A stretch of DNA of 64,000 nt from Clostridia bacterium (GCA_017484085.1 JAFUTW010000007.1:62001-126000); one strand, 5' to 3'. Numbered from the stretch's first letter, positions 1-7,802 are shown. Translations and numbers: made by a program. Notes: generated by a model not told the origin, from the letters alone.

Positions 1-1058
1 GCGGCCAGCCCCAGGAGCGGCCAACGGCGCTTCTCCCCGAGGAGGGTCTCCCACAGGCCCAGCAGGAACAGGGGCAGCAGCGCCATCGCCGTCATCTCGC
101 CCACGGCAAAGCGGGTATAGACATCCGACAGGCGGTACACGCACAGCACATAGGCGACAGCGGCCATCGCTCCCGCGTCTTCGTCCTCGAAAAGCCGCTT
201 TGCGCAGACGTACATGGTGAGGGCTGAAAGCGCGTTCAGCGCAATGCAGTAGGCGTTGACGGCAAACTGCATGGAGCTTCCCAGATGGATGAGCAGCGCA
301 GGCAGCGTCAGAAAGAGATCGGGGTAGAACACAGATGTGATCGCCCCAAAGCCGTTATAAGAAAAGCCGCCAAGCCGTACAGGCAGCCCGTCGGTCAGGC
401 CGTCCGCCAGGTTCATCAGCCGGACCAGATGGAAGACAGAGTCGTGCCCCAGACAGACCGTATCCTTAAAGGACGGCGCCGAGCCAATCAGCACCGCAAG
501 ACCCACAAGGCACAGCCGCATCCTGCGCGGCTGAGTCAGCCTTCCGCTGCAGATCTCCTTCCAAAGGAGCAGCCCCAGCGCAGCCAGGAACAGAAAGGTG
601 AAGGCGCCGTCCCGGTATGCCGGGCTGTACAGGCGAAGCTCCTCGACATCCATGACGGTGCCGCTGCAAAAGGCAAAGGTCAGCTCCAGCCCGGCCGTCG
701 CCTCCCGCAGCGTGAAAGAAGCTTCTCCAGTCTCCTGCCCGGCAGGCAGTGTGATCACCTGCGTGTCGCAGTTCAGGCCGTACAGGCCGGAAAGACGCAG
801 TTCGTTGTCTCCGTCTGAGGAGACGCGCCACTTGACCCGGTAGGTGCCCGCCGGAAGGACGAAGCCCGGCCCTTCATTCATTTCCCCGTAGCTGTCGCCG
901 TCCGCAAGGCTCCGGTGCGTCCCCTGCGAAAACCGCAGCGCGGTATAGGTCATATCCTCCCATACTTTTTCCCGGCTGCCGATACCGGTGACAAAGCAAA
1001 GCAGGACAAGCGCCAACACTGCTGCCGGAATGAACCGTTCAGCCTTCCTCATCCGCAT
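1..1058 (-). CDS. PTPS-related GT-C-like membrane protein (3' end beyond window)
   Basis: The frame is open from the ATG at 1058 to the window edge, giving 352 codons, so the C-terminus is missing. It starts MRMRKAERF with one N-terminal membrane segment, then a beta-rich extracytoplasmic region of about 130 residues, then a polytopic core. The core carries the pattern HDSVFHLVRLMNLADGL followed by GGFSYNGFGAITSVFYPDL, which also occurs in the next gene and in the gene at 60653-62977. This is the signature of the 6-pyruvoyl-tetrahydropterin-synthase-related membrane family, which has a GT-C glycosyltransferase-like layout; no substrate is known. The start overlaps the end of the upstream gene by 20 bp and has a GGGGG-type ribosome site, so the two are coupled. 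Function in cell-envelope polysaccharide work is inference. Confidence 0.8.
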   Translation of the reverse strand, partial: MRMRKAERFIPAAVLALVLLCFVTGIGSREKVWEDMTYTALRFSQGTHRSLADGDSYGEMNEGPGFVLPAGTYRVKWRVSSDGDNELRLSGLYGLNCDTQVITLPAGQETGEASFTLREATAGLELTFAFCSGTVMDVEELRLYSPAYRDGAFTFLFLAALGLLLWKEICSGRLTQPRRMRLCLVGLAVLIGSAPSFKDTVCLGHDSVFHLVRLMNLADGLTDGLPVRLGGFSYNGFGAITSVFYPDLFLTLPALLIHLGSSMQFAVNAYCIALNALSALTMYVCAKRLFEDEDAGAMAAVAYVLCVYRLSDVYTRFAVGEMTAMALLPLFLLGLWETLLGEKRRWPLLGLA

Positions 1059-3153
1059 GCTTCGCCCCCTTTCTCCTGCGGCGGACAGCGTCCGCCAGCA
1101 GACATACGACGGTGACCGCCGCCACCGCGTCCAAAGCCTTCCACAGCGCGAAACCCGCGTAGCGGACCCTCAGCCCGCCTTCAAAGCCCGGCGGTACCGT
1201 CACCTTCAGGCAGTTGTTCCGGCCGCGCTCCCACTGTGTCCTCTGTCCGTTCAGCCGCACTTCATACCCGGGGAAGGCGAAGAGCGGCAGCGTCAGCGTC
1301 CCGCCGTCCGCTGAGGAAACCTGCGCGGACACGTTTGTCCCGTCTTTGTGATAATCCGACAGCGTGAGGTCACCGTCCGTGACGGGCTCACGGCTCCTTG
1401 TGTCGTTTACGTCCGTCCCTTCGATCTGGTACTCGGGATAGACCATGTATGGATTTGCCCCTTCACCAAAGCGGACGCCGCGTTCACCGCCCGTCATATT
1501 CTGTAATATGGGTGTAACTGTTATAGTGCTGACGATAAGTACAATAACGGCCGCTTTTGATCGAAAATTCTTCTGCGCTCCATATCCACCTACAAGTGAA
1601 AGCAACGCTGCAGTAAGTAGCAACAAACGCCAAGGAAACTGTAAAACTGTCACGACTTCGTGTGTAAGTTTGACAACATATCCCCACGGAAAGAACTGTG
1701 TTGTACTAAATGCCAAGGCATAAGCAATACCTAAAAACAGACGAAAGCACTGGCTTGTTTCTGACTCTTTTTCATTAACAGCGGCGGTAAAAGCAACGAG
1801 TGAAAAAAGTATGAGTGTGATACCCAATCGGCCGGTTGGGCTCATAAGTTCATTTAGTGACAATGTACTCTGGTCAAATCCAAATTGCATATTCATGCTG
1901 TTGACACCAGAAAAGTATAATTGAATAAGTGGTATAATTTGGCGCAAGCAAAGCAGTAGTGTAAGTCCTATTGCAAAAACCGTTGAAAAGTATCCTGTCT
2001 TTCTTCGTGCATGACTTGGCAAAGAAAACACAAGTAGTATTACAGAAAGAAAAGCGCATAAAAGCGTGGTCAACACATGGGCATAGAAAACCGCTGTAGA
2101 CCAAAGCGCCAATTCCTTCCACCTGCGCTCATTTCCGAAGAGTGTATCCCACAGTGCAGCGATAAATGGCGGTACAAAGGTCATGGCAATTAATTCACCC
2201 ATCATATATCCGCCATATGCGGCTGAAAGGCGGTATGTACAAAATATATAAAGAACTGCAGAAGCTGTTGCCCCATCCTTTGAGAGTGCAAGCTTCCGGG
2301 CAGCATAATAACATAACCCTGCTGTCACCATTCCGAACACAACAACAAGCGAATTCAGTACAAAGGACATAGAACAACCGCATAGTTGCATCAATGCCCA
2401 AGGATATAAGAACAGATCAGGATAAAAAACCGATGTTGCCGCTCCGTATCCGTTATATGAAAATCCTCCGACACGGGCCGGGAACTGACCTGTGCGTAAT
2501 GCATCCGCTAGATTTGCCACTCGTGCCGCGTGGAACTGGACGTCCCAGCCTTTATTTGTATCATCTTGAAGTGATGGGGCGCTGGCCAAGAGTACAGCAA
2601 CAACAAGTAGTGCCAACAGAGCTATTCTCTCCCGGCTCAGCCTTCCATGACAATAAAGTGTATATAAAACTATAGCACCCAGCAGCAGCCCGGAAAGAAG
2701 GAACGCATAATCCGTATATTCCGGTGAGTACAGCCGCAGGCTGTAATATTTCATCTTCGTCCCGGAGGCAAACGTAACGCCGATGGAAAAGCTGTGCGCC
2801 GGGTCCAGCAGTTCAAAGACAGCCTCCCCTTCCCATTCGCCCGGTTTAACAGTGAGCACATCCGGGACAATGCGTGCATCGTTTGAGGAAGTCAGCCGGA
2901 TCTCGTTGGCGCCGTCCCCGTCGATCTGCCACTTCAGGCGGTAAGTGCCCGCTGCAAGGTCGAGATAAGGGCCGCTGCTTTTAACGCCGTATGCAGACGA
3001 TTCGGCGCTGTAGCTTTCCCCCGCTTCCCAGGACAGCTGCGGGTTTGCCCACACCTTCTGCCTGTTTACGACCCCTGTCGAAAAAAGGAGGAACGTCAGC
3101 AGTGCCCAGATCCCGAGCGCGAAAAAAACGCGCCTGTTCTTCTGGCTGTCCAT
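1039..3153 (-). CDS. PTPS-related GT-C-like membrane protein with AT-rich core
   Basis: A 704-residue polytopic membrane protein with the same architecture as its downstream neighbour: an N-terminal anchor, an extracytoplasmic beta-rich domain to about residue 150, about ten membrane helices, and a C-terminal soluble domain with a last helix. The family pattern is visible as GWDVQFHAARVANLADAL and GGFSYNGYGAATSVFYPDL. AAGGAGTG precedes the ATG. The part coding for roughly residues 160-555 (about 2675 down to 1490) is AT-rich, while both ends are GC-rich: 22 of 60 bases are G or C in 1921-1980 but 42 of 60 in 1141-1200. This suggests that the core was replaced by recombination. Family membership is clear; an envelope glycosyltransferase or flippase role is only inferred. 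Confidence 0.85.
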   Translation of the reverse strand: MDSQKNRRVFFALGIWALLTFLLFSTGVVNRQKVWANPQLSWEAGESYSAESSAYGVKSSGPYLDLAAGTYRLKWQIDGDGANEIRLTSSNDARIVPDVLTVKPGEWEGEAVFELLDPAHSFSIGVTFASGTKMKYYSLRLYSPEYTDYAFLLSGLLLGAIVLYTLYCHGRLSRERIALLALLVVAVLLASAPSLQDDTNKGWDVQFHAARVANLADALRTGQFPARVGGFSYNGYGAATSVFYPDLFLYPWALMQLCGCSMSFVLNSLVVVFGMVTAGLCYYAARKLALSKDGATASAVLYIFCTYRLSAAYGGYMMGELIAMTFVPPFIAALWDTLFGNERRWKELALWSTAVFYAHVLTTLLCAFLSVILLVFSLPSHARRKTGYFSTVFAIGLTLLLCLRQIIPLIQLYFSGVNSMNMQFGFDQSTLSLNELMSPTGRLGITLILFSLVAFTAAVNEKESETSQCFRLFLGIAYALAFSTTQFFPWGYVVKLTHEVVTVLQFPWRLLLLTAALLSLVGGYGAQKNFRSKAAVIVLIVSTITVTPILQNMTGGERGVRFGEGANPYMVYPEYQIEGTDVNDTRSREPVTDGDLTLSDYHKDGTNVSAQVSSADGGTLTLPLFAFPGYEVRLNGQRTQWERGRNNCLKVTVPPGFEGGLRVRYAGFALWKALDAVAAVTVVCLLADAVRRRRKGAKHADEEG

Positions 3154-3174
3154 CGTAACACTCCTTTCCGGTAT

Positions 3175-3213
3175 AAATGAGAGCGAGAGCCGTCCCCCGC
3201 AAGAGACGGCCTC
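3175..3213 (-). terminator. Hairpin after proS
   Basis: GCGAG-GCCGTC pairs with GACGGC-TCTCGC 20 bases after the proS stop codon. The following stretch is only mildly T-rich (TCTCATTTAT), so this is a probable rather than a certain intrinsic terminator. Confidence 0.5.
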
Positions 3214-3229
3214 GCCCCCTTCTTTTACA

Positions 3230-4672
3230 TCAATAAGCTTTGGCGAAATAAATCACCTTGTGGGCGGGTTTGCCGCAACAGACGCAGGTGTCGCCGATGG
3301 GCGTCTGGTCAAAGGGCATGCAGCGCGAGGTCGCGCTGAACTTATCCTTGATTTCATCCTCGCAGGCCTGCTCGCCGCACCACATAGCTTTGGCATAGCC
3401 GCCGTTTACCTGCTGCTCCAGCTCTGCCATATTATGCACGTCCTTCGTGTGCTCGTCACGGAAGGCGCGCGCGATCTCAAAGAGGTTCTCCTGGATGGCT
3501 TCCAGCATGGCGGGAACGGTCTTCTCCAGCGCATCCAGCGCGACGGGCGCCTTTTCGAAGGTATCGCGGCGCACGCACATCGCCTGGCCCTGCTCAAGAT
3601 CCCGCGGGCCGACCTCGATGCGCACCGGAACGCCCTTCAGCTCCCACTCGTTGAACTTCCAGCCGGGCGTCACGTTGTCGCGGTCGTCAAAGCGCACGCG
3701 CAAGCCGAGCGCGGACAGCCGGTCCGCAACCGCCTTCGCGCCCTCGAGCACGCCCTCCTTATGGGCGGCCACGGGCACGACCACGACCTGCACAGGCGCG
3801 ATCCTGGGCGGCAGCTTGAGGCCGCGCTCGTCGCCGTGCGTCATGATGATGGCGCCGATGAGGCGCGTGCTGGTGCCCCAGCTGGTCTCATGGGCGTACT
3901 TCTGCGTGCCGTCCTTGTCCAGGTACTTGATCTCAAAGGGCTCGGAGAAGTTGGTGCCGAAGTTGTGGCTGGTGCCGCTCTGCAGCGCCTTGCCGTCCTG
4001 CATCATCGCCTCGACGGAGTAAGTCGCGCGCGCGCCGGCAAACTTCTCCTTGTCGCTCTTCTGTCCGCAGTAGACCGGGATCGCGAGCACGTCCTCGCAG
4101 AAGGCGCGGTAGACCTCCAGCATCTGCATGGTCTCCTCCTGCGCCTCTTCCGGGGTGGCATGGATGGTGTGGCCTTCCTGCCAGAGGAACTCGGAGGTGC
4201 GCAGGAAAGGCCGCGTGGTCTTCTCCCAGCGCATGACGGAGCACCACTGGTTGTACTTGAGGGGCAGGTCGCGCCAGGACTGCACCCACTTCGCGTACAT
4301 GGTGCAGAAGATCGTCTCGCTCGTGGGCCGGATCGCCAGCCGCTCGGTCAGCGGCTCGGTGCCGCCCTGGGTCACCCATGCGACTTCCGGGGCGAAGCCT
4401 TCCACGTGATCGGCTTCCTTGAGCAGCAGGCTTTCGGGGATCAGCATCGGCATGGAGACGTTCTCATGCCCGGTGCGCTTGAACTCCGCGTCCATCTGCT
4501 TCTGAATGAGCTCCCAAATGGCGTAGCCGTACGGCTTGATCGCCATACAGCCGCGCACCGGCGTATAATCCATGAGATCCGCCAGGCGGACGACGTCCGT
4601 ATACCACTGGGAGAAGTCCTCGCTCCTCGCCGTGATGTGCTGCACAAATGCCTGATCGTTTTTCTTACCCAT
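3230..4672 (-). CDS. proS: Prolyl-tRNA synthetase (short archaeal/eukaryal-like type)
   Basis: A 480-residue class II synthetase that charges tRNA-Pro. Motif 2 is visible around residues 148-169 (RWEKTTRPFLRTSEF...QEGH). There is no editing insertion between motifs 2 and 3. The C-terminus has the Cys-rich extension (CxxC near DTCVCCGK) and ends in Tyr, both typical of the short ProRS type found in archaea, eukaryotes and some Clostridia. The ATG at 4672 was chosen because MGKKNDQAF matches the family N-terminus and AGAGGAGAAGACG lies just before it; the frame also extends upstream through the leader terminator to a TTG, which is not credible as a start. It has its own consensus promoter at 4778-4806 with a terminator hairpin in between. 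Confidence 0.95.
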   Translation of the reverse strand: MGKKNDQAFVQHITARSEDFSQWYTDVVRLADLMDYTPVRGCMAIKPYGYAIWELIQKQMDAEFKRTGHENVSMPMLIPESLLLKEADHVEGFAPEVAWVTQGGTEPLTERLAIRPTSETIFCTMYAKWVQSWRDLPLKYNQWCSVMRWEKTTRPFLRTSEFLWQEGHTIHATPEEAQEETMQMLEVYRAFCEDVLAIPVYCGQKSDKEKFAGARATYSVEAMMQDGKALQSGTSHNFGTNFSEPFEIKYLDKDGTQKYAHETSWGTSTRLIGAIIMTHGDERGLKLPPRIAPVQVVVVPVAAHKEGVLEGAKAVADRLSALGLRVRFDDRDNVTPGWKFNEWELKGVPVRIEVGPRDLEQGQAMCVRRDTFEKAPVALDALEKTVPAMLEAIQENLFEIARAFRDEHTKDVHNMAELEQQVNGGYAKAMWCGEQACEDEIKDKFSATSRCMPFDQTPIGDTCVCCGKPAHKVIYFAKAY

Positions 4673-4706
4673 CGTCTTCTCCTCTTCCCGGGTTGATTCA
4701 CTCCGC

Positions 4707-4737
4707 AAAAAACGCTCCGTCCGTCCGGGACGAAGCG
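4707..4737 (-). terminator. Terminator/attenuator in the proS leader
   Basis: A 10-bp stem (CGCTTCGTCC with GGACGGAGCG, one G-U pair, CGGAC loop) is followed directly by TTTTTT. It lies between the proS promoter (4778-4806) and the proS start (4672). The TTCGTCC...GGACGGA pattern looks like the terminator of aminoacyl-tRNA-synthetase T-box leaders, but no T-box GGTGGNACCGCG motif or stem I is present. It could end transcripts from the crh gene and also attenuate proS. Confidence 0.75.
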
Positions 4738-4777
4738 CTTTCTCTTCCTTGTTTATCCCGCAAGTTTCGCTTGCGTC

Positions 4778-4806
4778 ATTATAAGCAAAAGGGCCCGCGG
4801 TGTCAA
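4778..4806 (-). promoter_or_regulatory. Consensus sigma-A promoter of proS
   Basis: TTGACA (4801-4806), a 17-base spacer and TATAAT (4778-4783) on the minus strand, with perfect hexamers. Transcription should start near 4771, giving a leader of about 100 nt that contains the terminator at 4707-4737. The -35 box lies just after the crh stop codon. Confidence 0.85.
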
Positions 4807-4812
4807 TGCCGA

Positions 4813-5061
4813 TTACGCCCCGAGCAGCCTCGCCAGCTCGCCGGCTGCCGCCGCCTCGTCCGCCCCCGTCGCAATGATGGTCACCGCCTGTCCGCCCGAG
4901 AGGCCGAGGGACATGATCCCCATGAGGGATTTCGCGTTCACCGTCGTATCGCGGCGCCGCAGCAGCACACGCGAGGAGAACTCGCTCATGCGCGAGGAAA
5001 TATCGGCGGCCTGTCTGGACATGACGGGCTGCGGCACATTGACCCTGATTGTCAGCTCCAT
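4813..5061 (-). CDS. crh: Crh-like HPr-family protein (no active-site His)
   Basis: An 82-residue HPr-fold protein. The regulatory phosphorylation site region NAKSLMGIMSLGL, equivalent to HPr Ser46, is intact. Aligning backward from that Ser without gaps, the position of the catalytic His15 is Met (PVMSRQAA). So it should not carry phosphate from enzyme I to sugars, but it could be phosphorylated on Ser by HPr kinase and act as a CcpA co-regulator, as Crh does in Bacillus. The gene follows whiA directly, as crh does in Bacillus subtilis, which supports the assignment. AAGGAGGAAC precedes the ATG. The alternative is an HPr paralogue of unknown role. Confidence 0.75.
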   Translation of the reverse strand: MELTIRVNVPQPVMSRQAADISSRMSEFSSRVLLRRRDTTVNAKSLMGIMSLGLSGGQAVTIIATGADEAAAAGELARLLGA

Positions 5062-5118
5062 TCTGTTCCTCCTTTTTCCCCTCTCCGGGGCTGTGCGGCA
5101 GCGCCGCGTTGATTCACG

Positions 5119-6036
5119 TTACAGCTCTTCCGCCATCTTCAGCAGGCGCTGCAGCCGGTGATTGACGCCGCTCTTGGTGAGCGGCGGGTCGCACATCGCC
5201 CCCAGCTCCTCCAGAGAGCATTCCGGGTTCTGCAGCCGCAGGTCCGCGATCTCCGCCAGCGGCGCGGGCAGACCGCCGCGGCCTTTCAGCATCAGCACCT
5301 TTCGGATGGCTTCGGCCTGCCGCTCCGCTGCCGCCACTGCCCGCGTGAGGTTCGCGCTGTCGCAGTTGACTGCGCGGTTGGCGTTGTTGCGGAAGCCCTT
5401 GCGGATGTACGCGTCCTCCATCGCAAAGCGTGCGGACTGCGCGCCCATCAGACTCAGCATATCCGTGATGTCCGACTGCCCCTTGAGGTAAACGAGGTTC
5501 ATCCGCCTGCGGGTGCCGGTCTTCGCGCTCAGGCCGAATTTGCCGATATGCCGGGCCAGGCTGGCCGCGAACACCTCATCGTCCAGCACGAACTCCAGAT
5601 GGTATTCCTTTTCCGGGTCGGTCACCGAGCCGCAGGCGAGAAAGACGCCCCGCACAAAGGACCGCCGGCAGCACTTGCGGGCGACGATGTCCCGCGGCAC
5701 GACGCGGCGCTGTCCGAATTCGATGCCGCAGCCTTCCATCACGAAGGAAGCTTCATCGCCTTCCAGCACCACGCGGCTGACCCGCCTGCCGCCCAGGCGC
5801 GCCTGTGTCCGGGTCACCAGCGCGGGCTGCACGTCAAAGACCGACTGCAGCAGGCTCATGCAGCGGGTGGCTACCGCCTCGTTTTCCGTTTCCACGGCCA
5901 GCCGCCGGCTGCCGCCCCCGCGCAGGAACACCGAGCCCGCCGCGCAGACGATGCCGCTCAGCTCCGCCAGATTGCAGCAGATGCTCTCCGGTTCCACGCG
6001 GCAGAGCTCCGCTTTCGTGTCCGATGAATAGGACAA
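5119..6036 (-). CDS. whiA: WhiA DNA-binding regulator
   Basis: A 305-residue WhiA protein: an N-terminal LAGLIDADG-homing-endonuclease-like fold followed by a C-terminal helix-turn-helix (ECSLEELGAMCDPPLTKSGVNH, residues about 265-290, split here only for description). WhiA links growth, chromosome segregation and, in actinomycetes, sporulation. The start is a TTG at 6036, since SYSSDTKAEL matches the family N-terminus and no in-frame ATG is near; AAGGAAGTG precedes it. The usual upstream partners rapZ and gluP/yvcK are absent here; the upstream neighbour is a YugP-type peptidase. Confidence 0.93.
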   Translation of the reverse strand: MSYSSDTKAELCRVEPESICCNLAELSGIVCAAGSVFLRGGGSRRLAVETENEAVATRCMSLLQSVFDVQPALVTRTQARLGGRRVSRVVLEGDEASFVMEGCGIEFGQRRVVPRDIVARKCCRRSFVRGVFLACGSVTDPEKEYHLEFVLDDEVFAASLARHIGKFGLSAKTGTRRRMNLVYLKGQSDITDMLSLMGAQSARFAMEDAYIRKGFRNNANRAVNCDSANLTRAVAAAERQAEAIRKVLMLKGRGGLPAPLAEIADLRLQNPECSLEELGAMCDPPLTKSGVNHRLQRLLKMAEEL

Positions 6037-6083
6037 GTGAGATCACTTCCTTCGCTCCGCCGTAAAGCCGCTGCCGGCCCCTG

Positions 6084-6776
6084 TCAGTCCCTTCTGCGCC
6101 TGCTCTGCGAAAGAAGGATGAGGCGCAGAAGCTGCAGCAGCGCCTGCAGCGCGGAGGCCACGTAGGTCAGCGCCGCAGCGCGCAGCACGGCCTTGACGCC
6201 GGCAAGCTCGTCCTCCGGCAGCCCGCCCGCATCCAGGATGGCGACTGCGCGGCCGCTGGCGTTGAACTCCACGGGCAGCGTCACCAGATAAAAGAGCACG
6301 GCCAGCGCAAAGCAGTAGATGCCGATGCGCATGAGCGGCTCCCAGGAAAAAACGATGCCCAGCAGGAAGAGCGGCATGGCCGCCGTGCTGCCGATGTTTG
6401 CTACCGGCACCAGCCTGCTGCGCAGGCGCAGCGGCGCATAGTCCTGCGCATCCTGTATGGCGTGCCCGGCCTCGTGCGCGGCAACGCCCAGCGCTGCCAC
6501 GGAACGGGAGCCGTATACCTCATCCGACAGGCGGAGCACGCCGTTCTCCGGGTCGAAGTTGTCCGTCAGCTTGCCGGGCACGCGCTCGATTTCCACTGTC
6601 TCACAGCCGTTCAGGTCCAGGATCCGGCGCGCCAGCTGCGCACCTGTGACCCCGGTTTTGCTGGGCACCGCGCTCCACTTGGCAAACGCGGAGGAGACCA
6701 TCCCCTGTGCGACCAGCGCGAGGATGATCCCCGGGATCAGCAGCAGATAGGTCGGATCATAATAATAGCCGTACAT
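6084..6776 (-). CDS. YugP-type neutral zinc metallopeptidase
   Basis: A 230-residue membrane protein of the Zn_peptidase_2 (YugP) family. HEAGH at residues 101-105 is the zinc-binding and catalytic motif. A first membrane helix is at about 10-30, and further hydrophobic stretches near 130-170 and in the C-terminal part would place the active site at the membrane. Length and arrangement fit the family. GAGGAGGATACCA precedes the ATG. The substrate is not known; the gene probably shares a transcript with whiA and crh downstream. Confidence 0.88.
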   Translation of the reverse strand: MYGYYYDPTYLLLIPGIILALVAQGMVSSAFAKWSAVPSKTGVTGAQLARRILDLNGCETVEIERVPGKLTDNFDPENGVLRLSDEVYGSRSVAALGVAAHEAGHAIQDAQDYAPLRLRSRLVPVANIGSTAAMPLFLLGIVFSWEPLMRIGIYCFALAVLFYLVTLPVEFNASGRAVAILDAGGLPEDELAGVKAVLRAAALTYVASALQALLQLLRLILLSQSRRRRD

Positions 6777-6787
6777 TGGTATCCTCC

Positions 6788-7141
6788 TCAGTCCATCGAC
6801 ATATCGAAAATGCCCGCCGAGCGGCTTTGGGCGGCAGCCGGCGTTTCGGCCGGGCGGGCAGGCGCAGGCCGCTCTTTCACCGCCGCTGCATTCCCCGCTT
6901 CTTTGCCGGCCTTCGGCCTGCGCGGACGGGCCGTTTTCTTCAGGATAACGACGGGCTCATCGCCCGCCTCGTCTTCATTCTGTGAGAGGCGCATGCTGAA
7001 GGGAACGCCGTCATCCCGGATCAGCTTGGCGATGCAGATGCGCAGATAGGTGGCCAGATCGATGCCCAGCCGTTCGCAGATCGCCGCCGCCTGTGCCCGC
7101 TGCTCCTCTTCAATGCGGAACTGTACGAATGCGTTCACCAT
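6788..7141 (-). CDS. RelB/DinJ-like ribbon-helix-helix protein (orphan antitoxin-like)
   Basis: A 117-residue protein. The first 50 residues (MVNAFVQFRIEEEQ...ICERLGIDLATYLR) match RelB/DinJ-type ribbon-helix-helix antitoxins, which dimerise and bind operator DNA. The rest is a Pro/Ala/Lys-rich low-complexity tail instead of the usual short toxin-binding tail. No RelE/YafQ-type toxin gene lies on either side. The start at 7141 is preferred over an upstream in-frame ATG because it gives the family N-terminus and has AAAGGAG before it. It could be a domesticated DNA-binding protein. Confidence 0.7.
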   Translation of the reverse strand: MVNAFVQFRIEEEQRAQAAAICERLGIDLATYLRICIAKLIRDDGVPFSMRLSQNEDEAGDEPVVILKKTARPRRPKAGKEAGNAAAVKERPAPARPAETPAAAQSRSAGIFDMSMD

Positions 7142-7192
7142 ACCTCTCACGCTCCTTTTAAACAGAATAGCACATCCCGTCATCGTATGCAA

Positions 7193-7693
7193 TCATCGTG
7201 TCTCATCTTTTCCTTTGCTGAGCTTCAGCCCCAGCACGCCGGCGGCAATGCCGCCGACGACGGCCACCGCTGCCGCGGCGATCCCCGCCAGGCCCCAGAG
7301 GAACTTTTTATTCTCGCTGTCCTTTTCACCCAGCATCCGGGAGACCTGCATCATCCTGTCGATGACGAATGCCCGCTCCTCAAACGACAGAGTGTCCTTG
7401 TCCAGCTCACGCTGCAGCGCGTCCAGGACGGCGCTGCAGCTTTCGGCGCAGGCGCGCATCCCTTCGGCGTTGCTCTCAATACCGTGGGCCAGCGTCTCCT
7501 TGTATTCGCTCATCATCGTTCCCATCGTCTTCGCAAACTCCGGGAACTGCTCCAGCGCCTTTTTTGCCACCTCCGGCTCCATCTGGGGCAGGAGCGTGCC
7601 CAGGCGGATGACATCCTTCTTCCCCAGGCCCTCAAAACTCTCCAGATCCAGCCTCTGCAATACCTCGCGCTCGGTCAGCTGATCGTTTTTCAT
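7193..7693 (-). CDS. Hypothetical tail-anchored protein
   Basis: A 166-residue protein not recognised as a known family. The first 130 residues are mainly helical and charged; the C-terminus has one Ala/Gly/Val-rich membrane helix (LAGIAAAAVAVVGGIAAGVL) followed by a short Lys-rich tail, so it is probably anchored in the membrane by its C-terminus with the bulk in the cytoplasm. Two in-frame ATG codons (7699 and 7693) follow AGGAGG; the second gives the better 9-base spacing. Its promoter (7746-7774) overlaps a palindrome that may be a MarR operator. Confidence 0.7.
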   Translation of the reverse strand: MKNDQLTEREVLQRLDLESFEGLGKKDVIRLGTLLPQMEPEVAKKALEQFPEFAKTMGTMMSEYKETLAHGIESNAEGMRACAESCSAVLDALQRELDKDTLSFEERAFVIDRMMQVSRMLGEKDSENKKFLWGLAGIAAAAVAVVGGIAAGVLGLKLSKGKDETR

Positions 7694-7726
7694 CCTCATG
7701 CCCCTCCTTATCTCATTTATAGATTA

Positions 7727-7745
7727 TACATCGCTTGGCGATGTA
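7727..7745. promoter_or_regulatory. Palindrome, possible MarR-family operator
   Basis: TACATCGC-TTG-GCGATGTA is a perfect 8-bp-arm inverted repeat directly after the -10 box of the promoter at 7746-7774, covering the expected start of transcription. Its size and placement suit a repressor of the MarR type, and a marR gene ends 98 bases away on the same strand. It could instead form an RNA hairpin in the leader. Confidence 0.55.
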
Positions 7746-7774
7746 ATGATATCAGATCAGGACAGCAAATGCAA
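7746..7774 (-). promoter_or_regulatory. Promoter of the tail-anchored protein gene
   Basis: TTGCAT (7769-7774), a 17-base spacer and TATCAT (7746-7751) on the minus strand. Confidence 0.65.
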
Positions 7775-7802
7775 GACCCTTTTATCAAAACCCGCGGCCA
7801 TG

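Noticed and set aside
3260-4696. A long plus-strand frame of 478 codons opposite proS.
   Set aside because: It is a high-GC shadow: no ribosome site, no domain, and a composition rich in His, Arg, Leu and Ala, while the minus-strand ProRS is unmistakable.
6788-7693. A two-gene type II toxin-antitoxin module made of the RelB-like gene and its upstream neighbour.
   Set aside because: The neighbour is a 166-residue tail-anchored protein with no RelE, MazF, HipA or PIN features.
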